From Neofusicoccum parvum (lineage: Eukaryota; Ascomycota; Dothideomycetes; Botryosphaeriales; Botryosphaeriaceae), in contig CP087217.1 of assembly GCA_020912385.1 (NCBI GenBank), positions 1,550,001 through 1,614,000 on the forward strand: DNA of 64,000 nt, in the 5' to 3' direction. The notes beneath the pieces are model-generated. The model was not told the origin of the DNA and searched no databases. It saw only the letters and a program-made list of their open reading frames with translations. This document shows positions 62,768 through 64,000 of this stretch, piece by piece. The position numbers were made by a program, and so were the translations under genes. The stretch's first letter is position 1, and each line of letters begins with the position of its first letter.

Positions 62768-64000
62768 ATGGCCCGAAACTCCAAAGAAGATGACGCCGGT
62801 GAGACCGTTGCCGCAAAATCGACCCGGCGCCTAGCTTGCCGCCGGTGCAACAGGCAGAAGCTGCAGTGCCGGTGGGAGGAGGAGGATGACACAGCCTGCA
62901 TACGCTGCCGACGCGGCAATGTAGTTTGTACGAGCAGCATGCCGCGTCGCCTTGGCAGGCCTACGCGCAGCACTGCGGAGGACAGACAGAAACCAAACAC
63001 CCAGCAAGACGCAGATCCAGCAGGGACTGCCCCTCCGGCCACCGCTGCGCCTGCAGGCAGCCCGAACATGTGGTCCGTCCTTCCACCGTGGCCGACGAAC
63101 GTCAGCAGCAACACCATGCTTCTGGACAGCCAGTTCCCGCTCCCTGGCATGCCCAACCTGGGCGAAGACGAGATGTGGCCGTTTCCCACCGGATTCTCTC
63201 CTCAGCCATCGGTCTCGTCGCAGATCAACATGGAGCCCGCCGAGAATCACGCTCTCGATCAGCCGCAAGAGCCAGAGCACCGGCCACTGGACCCGAGAGA
63301 GGACTGTATGCAGAAGCTCTGGAACCTCCAGCTGGTCATGTACCGCCAGCTCAAGCACGTCAAAGCAATAGCCGAGGACGATGCCATGACCGATGACGAT
63401 CCCCGAGCACGTATTTCCGCCGAGCCATACCCCATTGATGGCATCCTCAACAGCTGCGAAGCGTTTATCGAGATTCTCAGCCGGTTTGAGTCACTGTCGA
63501 CCGCCGACAACGCCGTTATAGCGGCGAGGAATACCGTCCCTGCGGCTCTCTGGAACAACAACACCATCAACCCCTCCGACATTCTGCTGAACGCATCGGC
63601 CTCACGCGGTCCTGTGTTTGAGTTGGACACGCCAACGGTGTGCATTGTTGTCTCGTGCCACGCGCGGCTGATCGACATCTACAACGAGCTCTTCCAGTAT
63701 CTGAGTGCGTCACTGCAAGCGGTTCTGGAGAGGCGTTCAGAGCTTCCTACAAACTTCCCGCGCTTCCAGCTCGGGGGATTCCGTCTACGGAACTGCGGCA
63801 GCATTCAAGTGATGATCCTCGTTCAGATTTTTTTGCACTGCTTACGACGCATCGAAAAGACAATGGGCGTGTTGGAAGAACACTCCGTCGCGGGTGGAGG
63901 GGGAGGCAGCAGCGAGAACAGAGACTCCAATGAAGAAGTGGGTGGGGTCTTTGGCCAGTTTGGCACGGGACAAATGCTGGACGCCATCAGCAATGGCGGT
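62768..64000 (+). CDS. Zn2Cys6 transcription factor, 3' end beyond window
   Basis: Open from the ATG at 62768 to the window edge without a stop, 411 codons and incomplete. The zinc cluster is at Cys 24, 27, 34, 44, 47 and 54 (spacing 2-6-9-2-6), with CRRCNRQKLQC and CIRCRRGNVVC. This is followed by basic SMPRRLGRPTR, which resembles the linker of AflR-type regulators. A Pro/Ala/Gln-rich stretch follows, then a helical region with LDTPTVCIVVSCHARLIDIYNELFQYLS and FRLRNCGSIQVMILVQIFLHCL, typical of cluster-specific regulators of the AflR/polyketide type. A Gly/Ser linker is near the visible end. It probably controls neighbouring metabolite genes, including the divergent Ayg1-like hydrolase and genes to the right of the window. 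Confidence 0.85.
   Translation, partial: MARNSKEDDAGETVAAKSTRRLACRRCNRQKLQCRWEEEDDTACIRCRRGNVVCTSSMPRRLGRPTRSTAEDRQKPNTQQDADPAGTAPPATAAPAGSPNMWSVLPPWPTNVSSNTMLLDSQFPLPGMPNLGEDEMWPFPTGFSPQPSVSSQINMEPAENHALDQPQEPEHRPLDPREDCMQKLWNLQLVMYRQLKHVKAIAEDDAMTDDDPRARISAEPYPIDGILNSCEAFIEILSRFESLSTADNAVIAARNTVPAALWNNNTINPSDILLNASASRGPVFELDTPTVCIVVSCHARLIDIYNELFQYLSASLQAVLERRSELPTNFPRFQLGGFRLRNCGSIQVMILVQIFLHCLRRIEKTMGVLEEHSVAGGGGGSSENRDSNEEVGGVFGQFGTGQMLDAISNGG

Overview
The window looks like nuclear DNA of a filamentous ascomycete (Pezizomycotina). Genes are dense and lie on both strands. Most introns are 40-100 bp GT-AG introns with CTAAC or CTGAC-like branch points. Gene families typical of these fungi are present: LaeA-like methyltransferase, Zn2Cys6 regulators, GMC and BBE-type oxidoreductases, BIM1-like copper protein. 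The plant-cell-wall and oxidative repertoire (giant pectin methylesterase, secreted heme peroxidase, GMC oxidase) suggests a plant-associated or saprotrophic fungus. A Dothideomycete is my guess, not something the sequence proves. I see no transposon, CRISPR array, rRNA or tRNA.

Layout. 2-9 kb: one secreted 2,366-residue protein with five pectin-methylesterase-like domains and a Thr/Ser-rich tail. 10-20 kb: a type II membrane glycosyltransferase, a divergent pair of acyltransferase-3 membrane proteins, a membrane protein whose reading frame is broken by one in-frame TGA, and a fringe-like glycosyltransferase. 21-27 kb: an NAD(P)-binding reductase, a secreted GMC oxidoreductase containing a 12-nt exon, and a small GFA/CENP-V protein. 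29-35 kb: a secreted heme peroxidase, then a GH31 glycosidase and an MFS permease transcribed divergently from one short promoter.

35.7-42.4 kb is a tight three-gene group. A Zn2Cys6 regulator, with its zinc cluster split over four short exons and one GC-AG intron, is tail to tail with a seven-exon LaeA-like methyltransferase. That gene is head to head with an FAD monooxygenase. It has the form of a small specialised-metabolism or regulatory locus without a backbone synthase in the window. 42.5-45.3 kb: a GPI-anchored Cys/Ser-rich wall protein and a divergent membrane-anchored BIM1-like copper protein. 46.7-53.1 kb: a BBE-like FAD oxidase, a conserved protein of unknown function and a drug-type MFS exporter. 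53.6-59.3 kb: housekeeping genes, a MINDY-type deubiquitinase ending in a CaaX box and tRNA methyltransferase subunit Trm6. 60.5-64 kb: an Ayg1-like alpha/beta hydrolase facing a second Zn2Cys6 regulator that runs off the right edge. Their shared promoter carries two near-identical palindromes, and a cluster may continue beyond the window.

All exon structures were assembled by eye from splice-site consensus, frame continuity and protein family expectations. Starts are true ATGs. Several longer reading frames begin at TTG or GTG and were trimmed.
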